A DNA stretch of 64,000 nt from an uncultured Peptococcaceae bacterium. Its GTDB lineage: Bacteria; Bacillota; Peptococcia; Peptococcales; Peptococcaceae. Under the pieces are notes generated by a model. The model was given only the letters and a program-made list of their open reading frames with translations. It was not told the origin of the DNA and searched no databases. The stretch spans positions 1 through 64,000 of the forward strand of contig CAJUDO010000006.1 of assembly GCA_910585405.1 (NCBI GenBank), written 5' to 3'. The translations under genes and the position numbers were made by a program. Positions within the stretch are counted from its first letter, which is position 1. The number at the start of each line of letters is the position of its first letter. This document shows, in pieces, positions 9,145 through 18,259 of this stretch.

Positions 9145-10753
9145 TGAACAACAACCCTTCCTCAGTAATTTCAGCAATGCGATGTTCATCGTTCATCTGC
9201 AATTGCTCATAAATAATCCAATGCGCACCCCATTCATCATTGTGCGCTAATGCCTGCGCATAAGCTACAGCTTCCAATTTATCACCGCAATTGATGGCTT
9301 CCTCACTGCCGTCTACAATACCCAGCGCCAGCATTTTTTTATAGGCAGCCTCCGATAAGCCGGTGAAGATAGTACGTACACCCTGCAGAGCCAGCGAATC
9401 TTTAATCTTGCCCAACGTAATAATTCCTGTAATATCTACCACCTGCGCATGACTCATATTGAGTACTACAATATCAGCGCCTTTACATTTTACTTCCAAG
9501 GAACTAATAATGCTTTCGGATACAAGGAAAAACATTTGTCCCTGAATGCTGAAGGATTTAATATATTTCTGGTTGGCACTGCAGGGAACCGGATATTCTT
9601 CCAGATACCCATTGGCAACGCTGAACAACATAGCCAATGCCGATACCATTGTACCAATTGCCACTGCAAAAGTCAAATCCACCACAACAGTCAGTACAGT
9701 TGTAATGGCAATCACTACAAAAGCTTCTTTTGAGGCACGGGCCAGACGATAACTTTCCCCATACTCAATCATACGCAGTGCTGTCCCCATCAGTACGCCA
9801 CCCAGTACCGCCAGTGGAATGCCTGCCGCCAAATCGCCAAACACAGCAATCAGCAAAATCAGCACCAAAGCATGAATAATCCCTGACATGCGGCCACGAC
9901 CGCCTGCATTGACATTTACTACAGAACGGGCAATGGCACCGGTACCAATTAAGAAGCCAAAACAGGCTGCCACAGTATTGGCAATCCCCTGCCCTAAGAT
10001 TTCTCTGTCGCTGTCATGTTTGGTACTGGTCATCTCATCTACCACAAGAGCAGACAGCAACGATTCAATCGCGCCCAAGAGCGCCAGTGTCAGCCCCGCT
10101 TGGCAGAGATCCATGATATTCATGGCAAAAAAGTTTGGAATCTGCAGCGACGGCAGCGCCAAGGGAATCTGCCCCACCACATAAGCCTCTGGCATAGGCA
10201 GCCAAATCTTAGAAACTACTGTCCCTACAATCACGGTAATGATGGCATACGGCAACTTTTTATTAATCATAGGCAATATCAGCATCAATATGATAGACAA
10301 TGTGCAAAGTATAGGACTCATATTGAAATACTTAAACTGGTTGATAAAAATCAACATGCCAATCCCATTGGTAAATCCCACCATAACCGGTTTGGGAATC
10401 AAGCGAATATATTTACCCAGCTTCAACAATCCCATAATGATTTCGAAGATGCCGGCCAAAATCATAGAAGCGACTAAGCCTTCCAACCCATACTTGTCTG
10501 CCATGCTTACCAGCACAACTGTCATTGCACCAGTAGGCCCCGAAATCTGCGCTTTGGTACCACCAAACATTGAGGCCAAAATCCCTGTGCAAATGGCGCC
10601 ATACACACCAGCAGCAGCACCCGCGCCGGATAATACACCGAAACTAAGTGCCAATGGCAATGCAACAAAGGCCACGGAAATCCCGCCGATAATGTCACCC
10701 TTTAAGGTAGACAGAATTTCTTTCTGTATAAACATTTTTACTTTCTCCAACAA
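9125..10753 (-). CDS. SulP-family anion permease with STAS domain
   Basis: A 542-residue membrane protein. The N-terminal part (GDIIGGISVAFVALPLALSFG, then SGPTGAMTVVLVSMADKYG) is the SulP transport core with 10-14 helices, and the C-terminal 110 residues hold a STAS-type domain (VVLNMSHAQVVDITGIITLGKI). SulP proteins move sulfate, bicarbonate, dicarboxylates or other anions; the substrate cannot be told from sequence. It is first in a two-gene unit with the flavoprotein. Confidence 0.9.
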   Translation of the reverse strand: MLEKVKMFIQKEILSTLKGDIIGGISVAFVALPLALSFGVLSGAGAAAGVYGAICTGILASMFGGTKAQISGPTGAMTVVLVSMADKYGLEGLVASMILAGIFEIIMGLLKLGKYIRLIPKPVMVGFTNGIGMLIFINQFKYFNMSPILCTLSIILMLILPMINKKLPYAIITVIVGTVVSKIWLPMPEAYVVGQIPLALPSLQIPNFFAMNIMDLCQAGLTLALLGAIESLLSALVVDEMTSTKHDSDREILGQGIANTVAACFGFLIGTGAIARSVVNVNAGGRGRMSGIIHALVLILLIAVFGDLAAGIPLAVLGGVLMGTALRMIEYGESYRLARASKEAFVVIAITTVLTVVVDLTFAVAIGTMVSALAMLFSVANGYLEEYPVPCSANQKYIKSFSIQGQMFFLVSESIISSLEVKCKGADIVVLNMSHAQVVDITGIITLGKIKDSLALQGVRTIFTGLSEAAYKKMLALGIVDGSEEAINCGDKLEAVAYAQALAHNDEWGAHWIIYEQLQMNDEHRIAEITEEGLLFNENTIG

Positions 10754-10971
10754 AGCCCTCTCCCTTTTACTTTCTTATTCACACCGCACAAATTTTATGC
10801 GTCTATATCATGCCAACGGAAAGTCGGCAGTTATTTATTATACACCTGCCCTCTCCCTCTGGCTAGTGAATTTTTTATTTTTATGCATTTTTCTTGGTAT
10901 TAATCTTACATACTTTCTTAAAATTATTATAAATAGTGTCTATATATACAAGATTCCTATTCGTTCTAAAA

Positions 10972-11005
10972 AAAGGTTGTGCCACAAAATCGCGACACAA
11001 CCTTT
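10972..11005 (-). terminator. intrinsic terminator for XRE gene
   Basis: Ten-base arms AAAGGTTGTG (10972-10981) and CACAACCTTT (10996-11005); on the minus strand it is followed by seven T residues. Confidence 0.75.
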
Positions 11006-11023
11006 CCAGATACAACCCTCTCT

Positions 11024-11314
11024 TTATTCCATAAAATCTAAATCTTCCGCATCTTTTATCAATGCGCGCATCTGTGCTAAAAATTGCTGCACCTCATCAT
11101 CAGAAAGGAGCAACAATAAAAATATAAGCGATGACACAGAAAAAGAATGTTTGCCCCGTTTCAGGTCAGTATAGTTACGGGTTGTCACCTGTAGCAGTTC
11201 CGCCATCCGTTCTTGAGAATAGTAATGCTTGTTTCGGTACTGTTCTGCCAGATCACGAAGGTATGGTTGAAATAATTTTGTACAGGAATGCAGAATAAAT
11301 CCTCCTTTCTTCAT
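11024..11314 (-). CDS. small XRE-type helix-turn-helix protein
   Basis: Up to 96 residues. The core SQERMAELLQVTTRNYTDLKRGKHSFSVSSLIFLL is a helix-turn-helix of the XRE group, followed by an acidic tail. The start is uncertain: the only good ribosome site, AAAGGAGG, lies inside the frame just after ATG 11314 and points to CTG 11293 (90 residues or fewer). A TATAAT box lies close upstream of ATG 11314, so a long leader is not possible. Target genes are unknown; it has its own terminator. Confidence 0.75.
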   Translation of the reverse strand: MKKGGFILHSCTKLFQPYLRDLAEQYRNKHYYSQERMAELLQVTTRNYTDLKRGKHSFSVSSLIFLLLLLSDDEVQQFLAQMRALIKDAEDLDFME

Positions 11315-11443
11315 TTGGCTTCAGAAAGATTATACCCCGTTCTGCCACCTGTTTCCATGGAGCTCTCTTCTAACTCTCGCATATTTTTACGAAATTTTTA
11401 TTTTTAAGAAATATTTTGTCATATTCGTATTCTTCTCAATCAA

Positions 11444-12421
11444 TTACTCAACAAACTTCACCGTATCCAACGTAATGTTGCCTTCTTCGCTGGTCACAGA
11501 CAAAATATTTTCTCCCCTGCCCTCCAAAAGCAATAAATCCTGCTCGGTCAACGCTGTGGGAATTGTTTTCTTCCAGGGCTTTTTCTTGCTGGAAGCCGTA
11601 AGCACACCACTGTCTGTGTGTAAATCCAGCAACAGGTTGTCCGTCCACTTTTTCGTGCCCACATGGATATCCCCCCACTCACTGGAAAGCTCCCAAATGC
11701 CTTTTATTTTGCTTGTAAGCGCTTCCAAATCACCGGACTTGCTGTGATACCTCCAGTAACGCAACTCGTTGTCCAGCAAATTTGTATCGCCATCCCTGTT
11801 CTCTATATCCAGATGGTGAATCCGACTGCGATTAACCTTGATTTTCGAGGTATTGCTCAGCAATTCAGCTTTTTGCAAATCCGCCCTATACAGATCTATG
11901 GAGCCATAGGCTACATCTGCGATTAATTGTTTGCTCTTGCACTGATAGAATGCAACATGTAAACGATCTCCATAGGCGGCCAACTCATCATAGCTGCGTT
12001 TAGGCAGCAATACACGCATGGTCAAATTATCTTCATAGCGGTTGCCATAGGCGTTGGCAGTTACGGGATATTGAGCTAGCTTGATTACCAATCTCCCCTT
12101 TTCATCCTGTTGCCAAACAGCGTGCTGATTGACATAACCACTTCCATATAACTGCACTTTAATCTCACGTATATCATAACTAGAAGCAACCTCCACAGTA
12201 ACCCCTTCTGCATGAAGCTCCACAGCTTGTACTCCATCCGCGCTGATAGTCTCACTATCAGCCACTGCTACTTTAGGTAATCCGCCTCGCCAATCAAACA
12301 GATTATAACCCAGAAGCAACAAAAACAACGCACCAAACACAAGCCAGCCAATCAATAACAGCCATAAAGGCTTCCCTTTTTTCCATATCCGCAAGGTACG
12401 CAGCCGCACATACATCACCAC
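11444..12421 (-). CDS. membrane-anchored DUF4097-like protein
   Basis: A 325-residue protein. Residues 1-20 are basic, 20-42 form one membrane helix, and the rest is an exported domain with repeating short beta-strand pattern (VAYGSIDLYRADLQKAELLSNTSKIKVNRSRIHHLDIEN...), as in DUF4097/putative-adhesin beta-solenoids. The function is unknown. No close operon partner: a gap of 136 bases separates it from the deacetylase stop at 12558. Confidence 0.6.
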   Translation of the reverse strand: MVMYVRLRTLRIWKKGKPLWLLLIGWLVFGALFLLLLGYNLFDWRGGLPKVAVADSETISADGVQAVELHAEGVTVEVASSYDIREIKVQLYGSGYVNQHAVWQQDEKGRLVIKLAQYPVTANAYGNRYEDNLTMRVLLPKRSYDELAAYGDRLHVAFYQCKSKQLIADVAYGSIDLYRADLQKAELLSNTSKIKVNRSRIHHLDIENRDGDTNLLDNELRYWRYHSKSGDLEALTSKIKGIWELSSEWGDIHVGTKKWTDNLLLDLHTDSGVLTASSKKKPWKKTIPTALTEQDLLLLEGRGENILSVTSEEGNITLDTVKFVE

Positions 12422-12557
12422 CAGTTCCGTCGTTTCAGTTCTTTTTATTGTATCACAACTCGAAGCCCTGTCACAACTCTAAAACAGCGATTTTTCAGAG
12501 TTTCTTCTGCAGCCTGCATCATAAATATCAAAAAGACCATTCTGTCAAACCAGTATT

Positions 12558-13397
12558 CTATTGGCGTCGCTGTGCCAACACATCCTCTATACTGTATTGG
12601 TACATATCCCAGCGCCCCAACGTTAAGGGATCATCTCCTGCCCGCACGTTGACAGGCTCCACCGTAAACGCCAACTGAATCCCCTCTTGTGCCAATACCC
12701 TCTTGGCTATATCGTTGTAATGCCCATAAGGATAAGAAAAATATTGGGTACCCTGTAATTTTTTCACCGAGCGCGCCACATCCTCTGTCAACTCCCCTTC
12801 TGATACCGTTGTCAATTTTCCCTTTCCGTTCCATGATAATTCGTGGAGATTGTCAGTATGACTAGCAAATTGAAACGTATCTTTCATCTCTTTGATCTCC
12901 GGCCAGCTGAGATACTGCAGCCCTGCTGCTCGAAATTCCTGAGGATGCTCCTCAATCCAACCTGTTAACGCAAAAATAACAGCTGTATATCCCGCCTCAC
13001 GCAGCACAGGCATCGCATAAATTTTATTGCTGAGATATCCATCGTCAAAGGTAATTACAACACATTTTCCTGGCAGTTCTTCTTTTCCCTGTACAAAATC
13101 ATCCAGCTGCCGCAAACTGATGGTATGGTAACCCTGCGCTTTCAACGTGGCAATATCCTGCGTAAACTGCTCTACGCTCACTGCCACGTTATTGTCTGCA
13201 AACATACCGGTCAGCGCGTCCTGCGGCAAGAGGTGATGATACATCAGCACTGGCACACTTGCCTGTGTGAGATCACTCTCTGCCTGCGTCGAGTTCTGCT
13301 CTAGTTGCGCAATTGTCAACGTAAACCATCCCAACATCAATAACACACCGCAAGCCAAAGCTATTGGCAATGCATCCTTTTCCCGAAAATATCGCAT
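12558..13397 (-). CDS. polysaccharide deacetylase (NodB domain), membrane-anchored
   Basis: A 279-residue protein with an N-terminal signal anchor (residues 11-31) and a NodB-type domain: VLMYHH near 50, TFDDGY near 115 (motif 1, catalytic and metal-binding Asp), SHTDN (motif 2, metal His) near 180, and YPYGHYN (motif 3) near 216. It should remove acetyl groups from an external sugar polymer such as peptidoglycan or a capsule. Its ribosome site AGGGTG lies in the 3' arm of a hairpin followed by six T residues that abut the start codon, so expression may depend on that structure. Confidence 0.88.
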   Translation of the reverse strand: MRYFREKDALPIALACGVLLMLGWFTLTIAQLEQNSTQAESDLTQASVPVLMYHHLLPQDALTGMFADNNVAVSVEQFTQDIATLKAQGYHTISLRQLDDFVQGKEELPGKCVVITFDDGYLSNKIYAMPVLREAGYTAVIFALTGWIEEHPQEFRAAGLQYLSWPEIKEMKDTFQFASHTDNLHELSWNGKGKLTTVSEGELTEDVARSVKKLQGTQYFSYPYGHYNDIAKRVLAQEGIQLAFTVEPVNVRAGDDPLTLGRWDMYQYSIEDVLAQRRQ

Positions 13398-13428
13398 AAA
13401 AAATCACCCTACCTTTTTTGATAGGGTG
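13398..13428 (-). terminator. terminator/attenuator overlapping deacetylase ribosome site
   Basis: Arms at 13405-13413 and 13420-13428 form a CACCCTATC/GGTAGGGTG stem on the minus strand, followed by A and six T residues and then the deacetylase ATG. It lies just after the pyridoxamine-kinase stop. Confidence 0.6.
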
Positions 13429-13445
13429 TGTAAAACAAGCCTAAT

Positions 13446-14285
13446 TTATTCCGGCAACAACCGAAACAAATTTTTTTCCAGTTGCACGCCGTCTCGCACT
13501 GGTTCTCCGGCCACAATGGCATCTGCTACCGCATGACAGATAAACTCTGTCGCCAAATGGACACTTTGCAGCAACGTCCGTCCCTGCAGCAGACCGCCAA
13601 TCATCACTGCGGCGAAAATATCCCCGGTGCCTGGATAATCCACCGGCAACTCCTTATACTCTACAAATTGACATTGGTCGTTCTCTTTTTCATAACAGCA
13701 AACACACCGACCACCATCCCGCTTGTGTACCCCTGTCACAACCACCGCATCAGGGCCCATTTTTCCCAGAAGGGGCAGCAAGTGGCACAATTGCTCCGCA
13801 TACAGTTTCGTGTCCGCTGGCAATCCCAAAAGCAATTTACATTCTGTCACATTAGGCGTGATAATGTCCGCCTCTCGAATCAATCCGGCCATTTGCTTCA
13901 CCATGTCCATATCCATTGTATCATATAGCTCTCCATCATCGCCCAATACTGGATCAATTACTACCAGAGTATCCTGATTGGAAAACTCCTGCAAAATCTC
14001 CCGCATCATATGAATTTGCTCCGCCGAGCCCAAAAAGCCGCTGTAAATACAGTCAAAATCCATCTGTAGACTTTTCCAATGCTGCAAATACTTTGGCATG
14101 ATTGGTGTCAAATCCACAAAAGTGTAATCATGGAAGCCGCTGGTTTGGCTGGACAATACCGCTGTAGGTACCGGACACACTTGCATTCCCATCACAGAAA
14201 GTACCGGTGTCACCGCCATCAGCGAAGAACGCCCCAAACCTGATAAATCATGTATCGCCATTACCCGTTTGAAATTTCGTTTCAT
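13446..14285 (-). CDS. pyridoxamine/pyridoxal kinase
   Basis: A 279-residue ribokinase-fold protein. The N-terminal IHDLSGLGRSSLMAVTPVLSVMG, DPVLGDDGELYDTM near residue 110, ITPNVTECKLLLG near 143 and the C-terminal DYPGTGDIFAAVMIGGLL anion-hole motif (catalytic Asp in GTGD) match pyridoxine/pyridoxamine kinases. It phosphorylates B6 vitamers in salvage of pyridoxal phosphate. The GTGDIFAA signature and length fit the PdxY/ThiD-like subgroup; the exact vitamer preference is inferred. Confidence 0.88.
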   Translation of the reverse strand: MKRNFKRVMAIHDLSGLGRSSLMAVTPVLSVMGMQVCPVPTAVLSSQTSGFHDYTFVDLTPIMPKYLQHWKSLQMDFDCIYSGFLGSAEQIHMMREILQEFSNQDTLVVIDPVLGDDGELYDTMDMDMVKQMAGLIREADIITPNVTECKLLLGLPADTKLYAEQLCHLLPLLGKMGPDAVVVTGVHKRDGGRCVCCYEKENDQCQFVEYKELPVDYPGTGDIFAAVMIGGLLQGRTLLQSVHLATEFICHAVADAIVAGEPVRDGVQLEKNLFRLLPE

Positions 14286-14340
14286 TTTCCTGCCCCGTTT
14301 CCTTTTCTCACAATGATATTATTTTACACGAAAAAGGCAT

Positions 14341-14379
14341 AAAAAAAAAGATGCTTCAGGGAAAAATCCTCAAAGCATC
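14341..14379 (-). terminator. intrinsic terminator
   Basis: Arms GATGCTT (14350-14356) and AAGCATC (14373-14379) with nine T residues following on the minus strand. It is about 165 bases past the Dabb gene; the stretch between shows no gene. Confidence 0.65.
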
Positions 14380-14544
14380 CATTAGCAAAGTCAGCCGATT
14401 TTTGTGTGTTTGATGGGTTAGTCGACTTATGCGAATCACTTCACAACTTTGCTTCTTTTATTGTACGTCATTCTCTTTTTTTTGACAACAAGTTTTCACA
14501 AAAACTTTTTTTATTATTGCAAATTTCGCTCAACCATGCTATAT

Positions 14545-14844
14545 TTAGACCTCATAATCAAAACAAGCCCGTTCTCCCGCAACGCTTTTGATGATCGTGC
14601 CTACTGCCAAGTGTGCTGGATGAACCTGATAACAGTCCAGTGCCTCTACGCTATCAAACAGCCCTTCCAACATAAAACTGTGTGTGCTTGTGCCCACAGG
14701 CGCAATGAATACCTGCAGTTGACCAATGCCTGCAATCTGTTCCTTTAAAGCCTCTGTCTTTTCCTTAATTTCCTTTGCCTTTACCTGTCGTTCCTCTGCG
14801 GATATTTCATCAAAGAAACGAAACATTACGATATGCTTTACCAT
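14545..14844 (-). CDS. Dabb-family (stress-responsive A/B barrel) protein
   Basis: The start at ATG 14844 is fixed by AAAGGAGGG and gives 99 residues beginning MVKHIVMFRFFDE. VKHIVMFRF, the central PVGTSTHSFMLEGLFDSVEALDCYQVHPAHLAV and the two beta-alpha-beta units are typical of the dimeric A/B-barrel Dabb family. Members range from stress-induced proteins to polyketide cyclases; no specific function can be given. Confidence 0.85.
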   Translation of the reverse strand: MVKHIVMFRFFDEISAEERQVKAKEIKEKTEALKEQIAGIGQLQVFIAPVGTSTHSFMLEGLFDSVEALDCYQVHPAHLAVGTIIKSVAGERACFDYEV

Positions 14845-14964
14845 GCTTCTGCCCTCCTTTGTTTTTTTCAGTATAACATAAACACCCAAAAAAATCAGTA
14901 AAATTTCCACCATCTGCATGGTACGACATAGCAGGAAATTGGGCAGGCAGACTATCATTTTTCT

Positions 14965-15606
14965 TTAAAACTGCTTTTTTTCGTAGATTTTGCAGGAGAT
15001 TTTATAGGAAATCAGCAGCGTAAGCAGTGAAATCAACAACGCGCCAAGCAATACTACGCTCTCAGTAACCATTACACCCTCAGAAACGGCAATTTCTAAT
15101 CCGCCGCCATATTTTGTGACAATCCCTAACACACCGATAATCCCGCCGGCTACGCCGCAGAACAGAACTATAAGCAATCGCCCCTTTTGCCCCCACTTTA
15201 ATATACAGGGAAACGCCAACGCTATAGTTACCAATCCGCCTATAATGGTAGGCAGACATCCCCGCATTATCTCCCGCAAATTACCGCCCAACAATAAGTC
15301 CATTGCTGCGTAGAATAGCAACGCAGCACCAGACACCAGCAAAGCGAATACATATTTGCTCCGGATGATTTGCCTTCGTGATACCGGCAAAGTCAATACA
15401 TACCGGTCCCACTGGTACAGCTCATCGTAGGATAACGTATTAAACGGCAGCATAATCATTACGAGGATAACGATCGTAGCGGCAATATCAGGTGCCCCAG
15501 AAAAAAAACTAAACAAACTGTAAAGGATTATAAATATCAGATAAATTCCGATACCGTCTTTCATCATGAGGATATCTTTTCGCAGCAAACCTCTCATTTT
15601 TTTCAC
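14965..15606 (-). CDS. ABC-2 type transporter permease
   Basis: A 213-residue protein with about six membrane helices and the loop QWDRYVLTLPVSRRQIIRSKYV, a conserved feature of ABC-2 permeases of the YtrC/ABC2_membrane_5 kind. It is third in the GntR-ATPase-permease operon. The substrate is unknown; such operons often answer to cell-wall-active compounds. Confidence 0.85.
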   Translation of the reverse strand: MKKMRGLLRKDILMMKDGIGIYLIFIILYSLFSFFSGAPDIAATIVILVMIMLPFNTLSYDELYQWDRYVLTLPVSRRQIIRSKYVFALLVSGAALLFYAAMDLLLGGNLREIMRGCLPTIIGGLVTIALAFPCILKWGQKGRLLIVLFCGVAGGIIGVLGIVTKYGGGLEIAVSEGVMVTESVVLLGALLISLLTLLISYKISCKIYEKKQF

Positions 15607-15637
15607 TCCAATTTATCAATTTATAATTTTTCCCCGC

Positions 15638-16486
15638 CTACTGCCGGGTACCTTTATTGAAAAACAGCATAATACTCTCCAATGTAGGACGCTCCAAAGC
15701 AGCCGCAGCGTGTACTTCATTCCGCTTGACCAATGCCTCCAGTCCAAATTGGTGACGGCGCACCCGCAGCACAGCATTCTCGGGAATTTCCGCCAACTGT
15801 TCCTCGCTGCCCTTAAACACTGCATAGTCTTCCAGCAGCTGGTCCTTTTCCATATTCAGCTCTATGCGGCCCTCATGAATATACGCAATGTGATCGCACA
15901 CCTTTTCCAGATCGCTGGTAATGTGAGACGCCATCAGAATTGCGTGATTCTCATCCTGCATGAACTCTAAAAACAAATCCAAAAGCTCATCCCGCACCAC
16001 CGGATCCAGCCCGTTTGTGGCTTCATCAAGAATCAGCAGCTGCGCGTTATGACTGAGCGCAACTGCGATGGACAGCTTCATTTTCATGCCGCGGGAATAG
16101 GTTTTTATTTTGCTTTTTTCCGGCAATCCAAACCGCGCCGTCAAGCTGTAAAAAGTATCCGAATCCCAGCTAGAGTATAAATCCTCCATAATCCGGTTTA
16201 CCTGTCTGAGATTCAACATTTCCGGCAAGCCGCGTTCATCCATCACCACGCCGATTTGCTCGTTGCGCTGTGCAGAGAAGGTTTCCGCTGGAATACCCAG
16301 CACCTCAATCTGACCGCCATCGGAGTGGAGCAGATTCAGCAGTAGTTTGATAATCGTACTTTTGCCCGCGCCGTTTTCCCCAATGAGGCCCAGAATATAG
16401 CCCCGAGGCAGCGCCAGAGAAATATCCTGCAATGTAAAATGTTCAAAATTTTTCCTCACATGATGCAATTCCAATGCGTATGTCAT
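15638..16486 (-). CDS. ABC transporter ATP-binding protein
   Basis: A 282-residue ATPase: Walker A GENGAGKST near residue 37, signature YSRGMKMKLSIAVAL near 130, Walker B LLILDEATNGLDP near 150 and a switch His in MASHI. It is the motor for the downstream permease. Its start overlaps the GntR stop by four bases (ATGA), so it is translationally coupled to the regulator. Confidence 0.93.
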   Translation of the reverse strand: MTYALELHHVRKNFEHFTLQDISLALPRGYILGLIGENGAGKSTIIKLLLNLLHSDGGQIEVLGIPAETFSAQRNEQIGVVMDERGLPEMLNLRQVNRIMEDLYSSWDSDTFYSLTARFGLPEKSKIKTYSRGMKMKLSIAVALSHNAQLLILDEATNGLDPVVRDELLDLFLEFMQDENHAILMASHITSDLEKVCDHIAYIHEGRIELNMEKDQLLEDYAVFKGSEEQLAEIPENAVLRVRRHQFGLEALVKRNEVHAAAALERPTLESIMLFFNKGTRQ

Positions 16487-16863
16487 GATTCCTCTCCTCC
16501 ATAAAGCAGTGCCAGCATTTCCTGCAATTCCTCCAGGGAAACATTGCCGATGCGTGCCGTTTCAATGGCCTGTGTCAGCTGTTCCTCCAGCTTTTGCAAT
16601 TGTGCTTCCCGCACCAGCTCTGCATTTTTGCCGGCTACAAAGCTGCCCTTTCCCGTCTGTGAAGTGATAAAGCCTTCTCGTTCCAATTCCTCATAGGCCC
16701 GCTTGGTTGTGATGACGCTGACACGCAATTCCTTGGCCAACAGACGCATAGACGGCAGCATGTCACCCTCATGCAATTGCCCACTGATAATCAGTGCTTT
16801 AATCTGACTGGCAATTTGTTCATAAATAGGTTTTCCGTTTAGATTGCTAATAATAATATTCAT
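16483..16863 (-). CDS. GntR/YtrA-type repressor
   Basis: The start at ATG 16863 is chosen for GAGGTG upstream; the product has 126 residues. The N-terminal winged helix (PIYEQIASQIKALIISGQLHEGDMLPSMRLLAKELRVSVITTKRAYEELEREGFI) and the short C-terminal dimer helix pair are typical of the YtrA subfamily that precedes ABC genes. A perfect 12-bp inverted repeat covering its own promoter -10 box indicates autorepression. Confidence 0.9.
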   Translation of the reverse strand: MNIIISNLNGKPIYEQIASQIKALIISGQLHEGDMLPSMRLLAKELRVSVITTKRAYEELEREGFITSQTGKGSFVAGKNAELVREAQLQKLEEQLTQAIETARIGNVSLEELQEMLALLYGGEES

Positions 16864-16880
16864 GATGTGCACCTCATGTT

Positions 16881-16909
16881 ATATTGTATATATTCATTAT
16901 ATACAATAT
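16881..16909. promoter_or_regulatory. operator palindrome of the GntR operon
   Basis: Perfect arms ATATTGTATATA (16881-16892) and TATATACAATAT (16898-16909) around a 5-base spacer. The palindrome covers the -10 box of the minus-strand promoter and is the likely GntR binding site. Confidence 0.75.
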
Positions 16910-16923
16910 GCACAATCTGTCAA
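16896..16923 (-). promoter_or_regulatory. consensus sigma-A promoter of the GntR-ABC operon
   Basis: On the minus strand TTGACA (complement of 16918-16923), a 16-base spacer and TATAAT (complement of 16896-16901): both hexamers match the consensus exactly. Confidence 0.8.
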
Positions 16924-16964
16924 GAAGAAAGTATCGGAATTATTTTCATACCACAACAAAAGAG

Positions 16965-17030
16965 AAGCGACTTCAGATTCTTTTATCTGTTCATACACAA
17001 ACAAAAAATTCTGAAGCCGCTTTTCTTTCT
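16965..17030 (-). terminator. terminator of the sigma/anti-sigma operon
   Basis: Long arms at 16965-16979 and 17007-17022 (AAGCGRCTTCAGAAT type, one mismatch) around a 27-base loop, just past the anti-sigma stop. Confidence 0.55.
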
Positions 17031-17056
17031 CTTATATTATAAATAACGGGTTCCCG

Positions 17057-18259
17057 TTACGCTTCTTCTCCGCCGATGGAGATAGAAACGACATCCTCCT
17101 CGTCCTCGGCTTTCTCCTGCGCAGTTTTAGGCAGCACATAAAGTTCTCCATACAAACGGCCCTGTTCGTCCCGACCCAGCAGTACAGCCTGCCAATTCTC
17201 GGTATCGGCCATGATGATTGTATTATCCGTATACATCGCACCGTTGGCAATGCTCTGTGCATCTTCCGGCAGCAATTCCATCTCTCCACCATCACCATAA
17301 AAATACCACCAACTGCCATCGGCAGTCTGCTCCAGCAATTTATGTTCCTGCATCTTTCCTTCTCGGATGATGTTCTGATATTGTTCTTTATGGGCGGCAG
17401 CAGCCTCTGCGTCATACTCCCAATTATCGGCATCATCCCCCACCCACTGTTTTAATAGTTCTTCCGCTTTAGTTTTATCTGCATCGGCCGCATCCAATGG
17501 CAGCTTAAACAAGACATTTACACCGCGGGCATCGGGATTTTCGCTCACATTTCCCGTTGTTTCATCATACAAAAATGTTCCATTGCTGATAGAAAACTCA
17601 TCAGTGACAGCCAGCCACACATTGCGGTCCGCAAAAGCCGTTACGTCTCCGCATTCCACCAAACGGTACTGAATGCCGTTCTGCACAAACGCTCCGTAGC
17701 CGCCACCCATCGTAAAGATATTTACTTGCCAGGGAAGTTGTCCTTGAATCAGCGGCGTCACTAAAAAGTTTTTTTCTCCATATTCTTCGCTGGCGGTATC
17801 GGGCATAGGACTGCCATCAGCGTTTTCAATGGCAACCGCAGCATATAAACGATCCTGTCCAAGCTCTACATCAGAAGGCACATACTCACTGCAGACAGCG
17901 CCGGATACCAAGCCCAGCAAAGTAATGCGATAGCCGCCGGACTGTACCGATTGATTGATAAACAGCGCCTCTTCACTGGCAAAGGCTTTTTCTAAAGCAT
18001 TGTTCTGCAACTCATGGGCAATCTGCGCAGGGCTCAGCAGCTGCCAAGCTGCTAAAGCCCCTGCTGGCACCGCTACCACCAATGCTGCGCCCAACACTGT
18101 CAAGCACAATGATTTGCGTGTTTTTTTTGATAACATGGTATATCGCTCCCTCATTTTCTCTATCGTTTCTCTTTGGATTTGTGCCGAGGGTACAGGACCT
18201 GTTTTTTCCGCCTGCAAACTCCGGCGCAATAAATCATCCAGTTTTTCGTCATTTTTCAT
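17057..18259 (-). CDS. DUF4179-type membrane anti-sigma factor
   Basis: A 400-residue protein. The first 45 residues are a cytosolic charged segment, residues 50-72 form one membrane helix (LCLTVLGAALVVAVPAGALA), and the rest is an external domain with alternating acidic and aromatic residues. The layout and its 11-base overlap with the upstream ECF sigma gene fit a DUF4179-type anti-sigma partner that holds the sigma factor at the membrane. The signal sensed is unknown. Confidence 0.8.
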   Translation of the reverse strand: MKNDEKLDDLLRRSLQAEKTGPVPSAQIQRETIEKMRERYTMLSKKTRKSLCLTVLGAALVVAVPAGALAAWQLLSPAQIAHELQNNALEKAFASEEALFINQSVQSGGYRITLLGLVSGAVCSEYVPSDVELGQDRLYAAVAIENADGSPMPDTASEEYGEKNFLVTPLIQGQLPWQVNIFTMGGGYGAFVQNGIQYRLVECGDVTAFADRNVWLAVTDEFSISNGTFLYDETTGNVSENPDARGVNVLFKLPLDAADADKTKAEELLKQWVGDDADNWEYDAEAAAAHKEQYQNIIREGKMQEHKLLEQTADGSWWYFYGDGGEMELLPEDAQSIANGAMYTDNTIIMADTENWQAVLLGRDEQGRLYGELYVLPKTAQEKAEDEEDVVSISIGGEEA

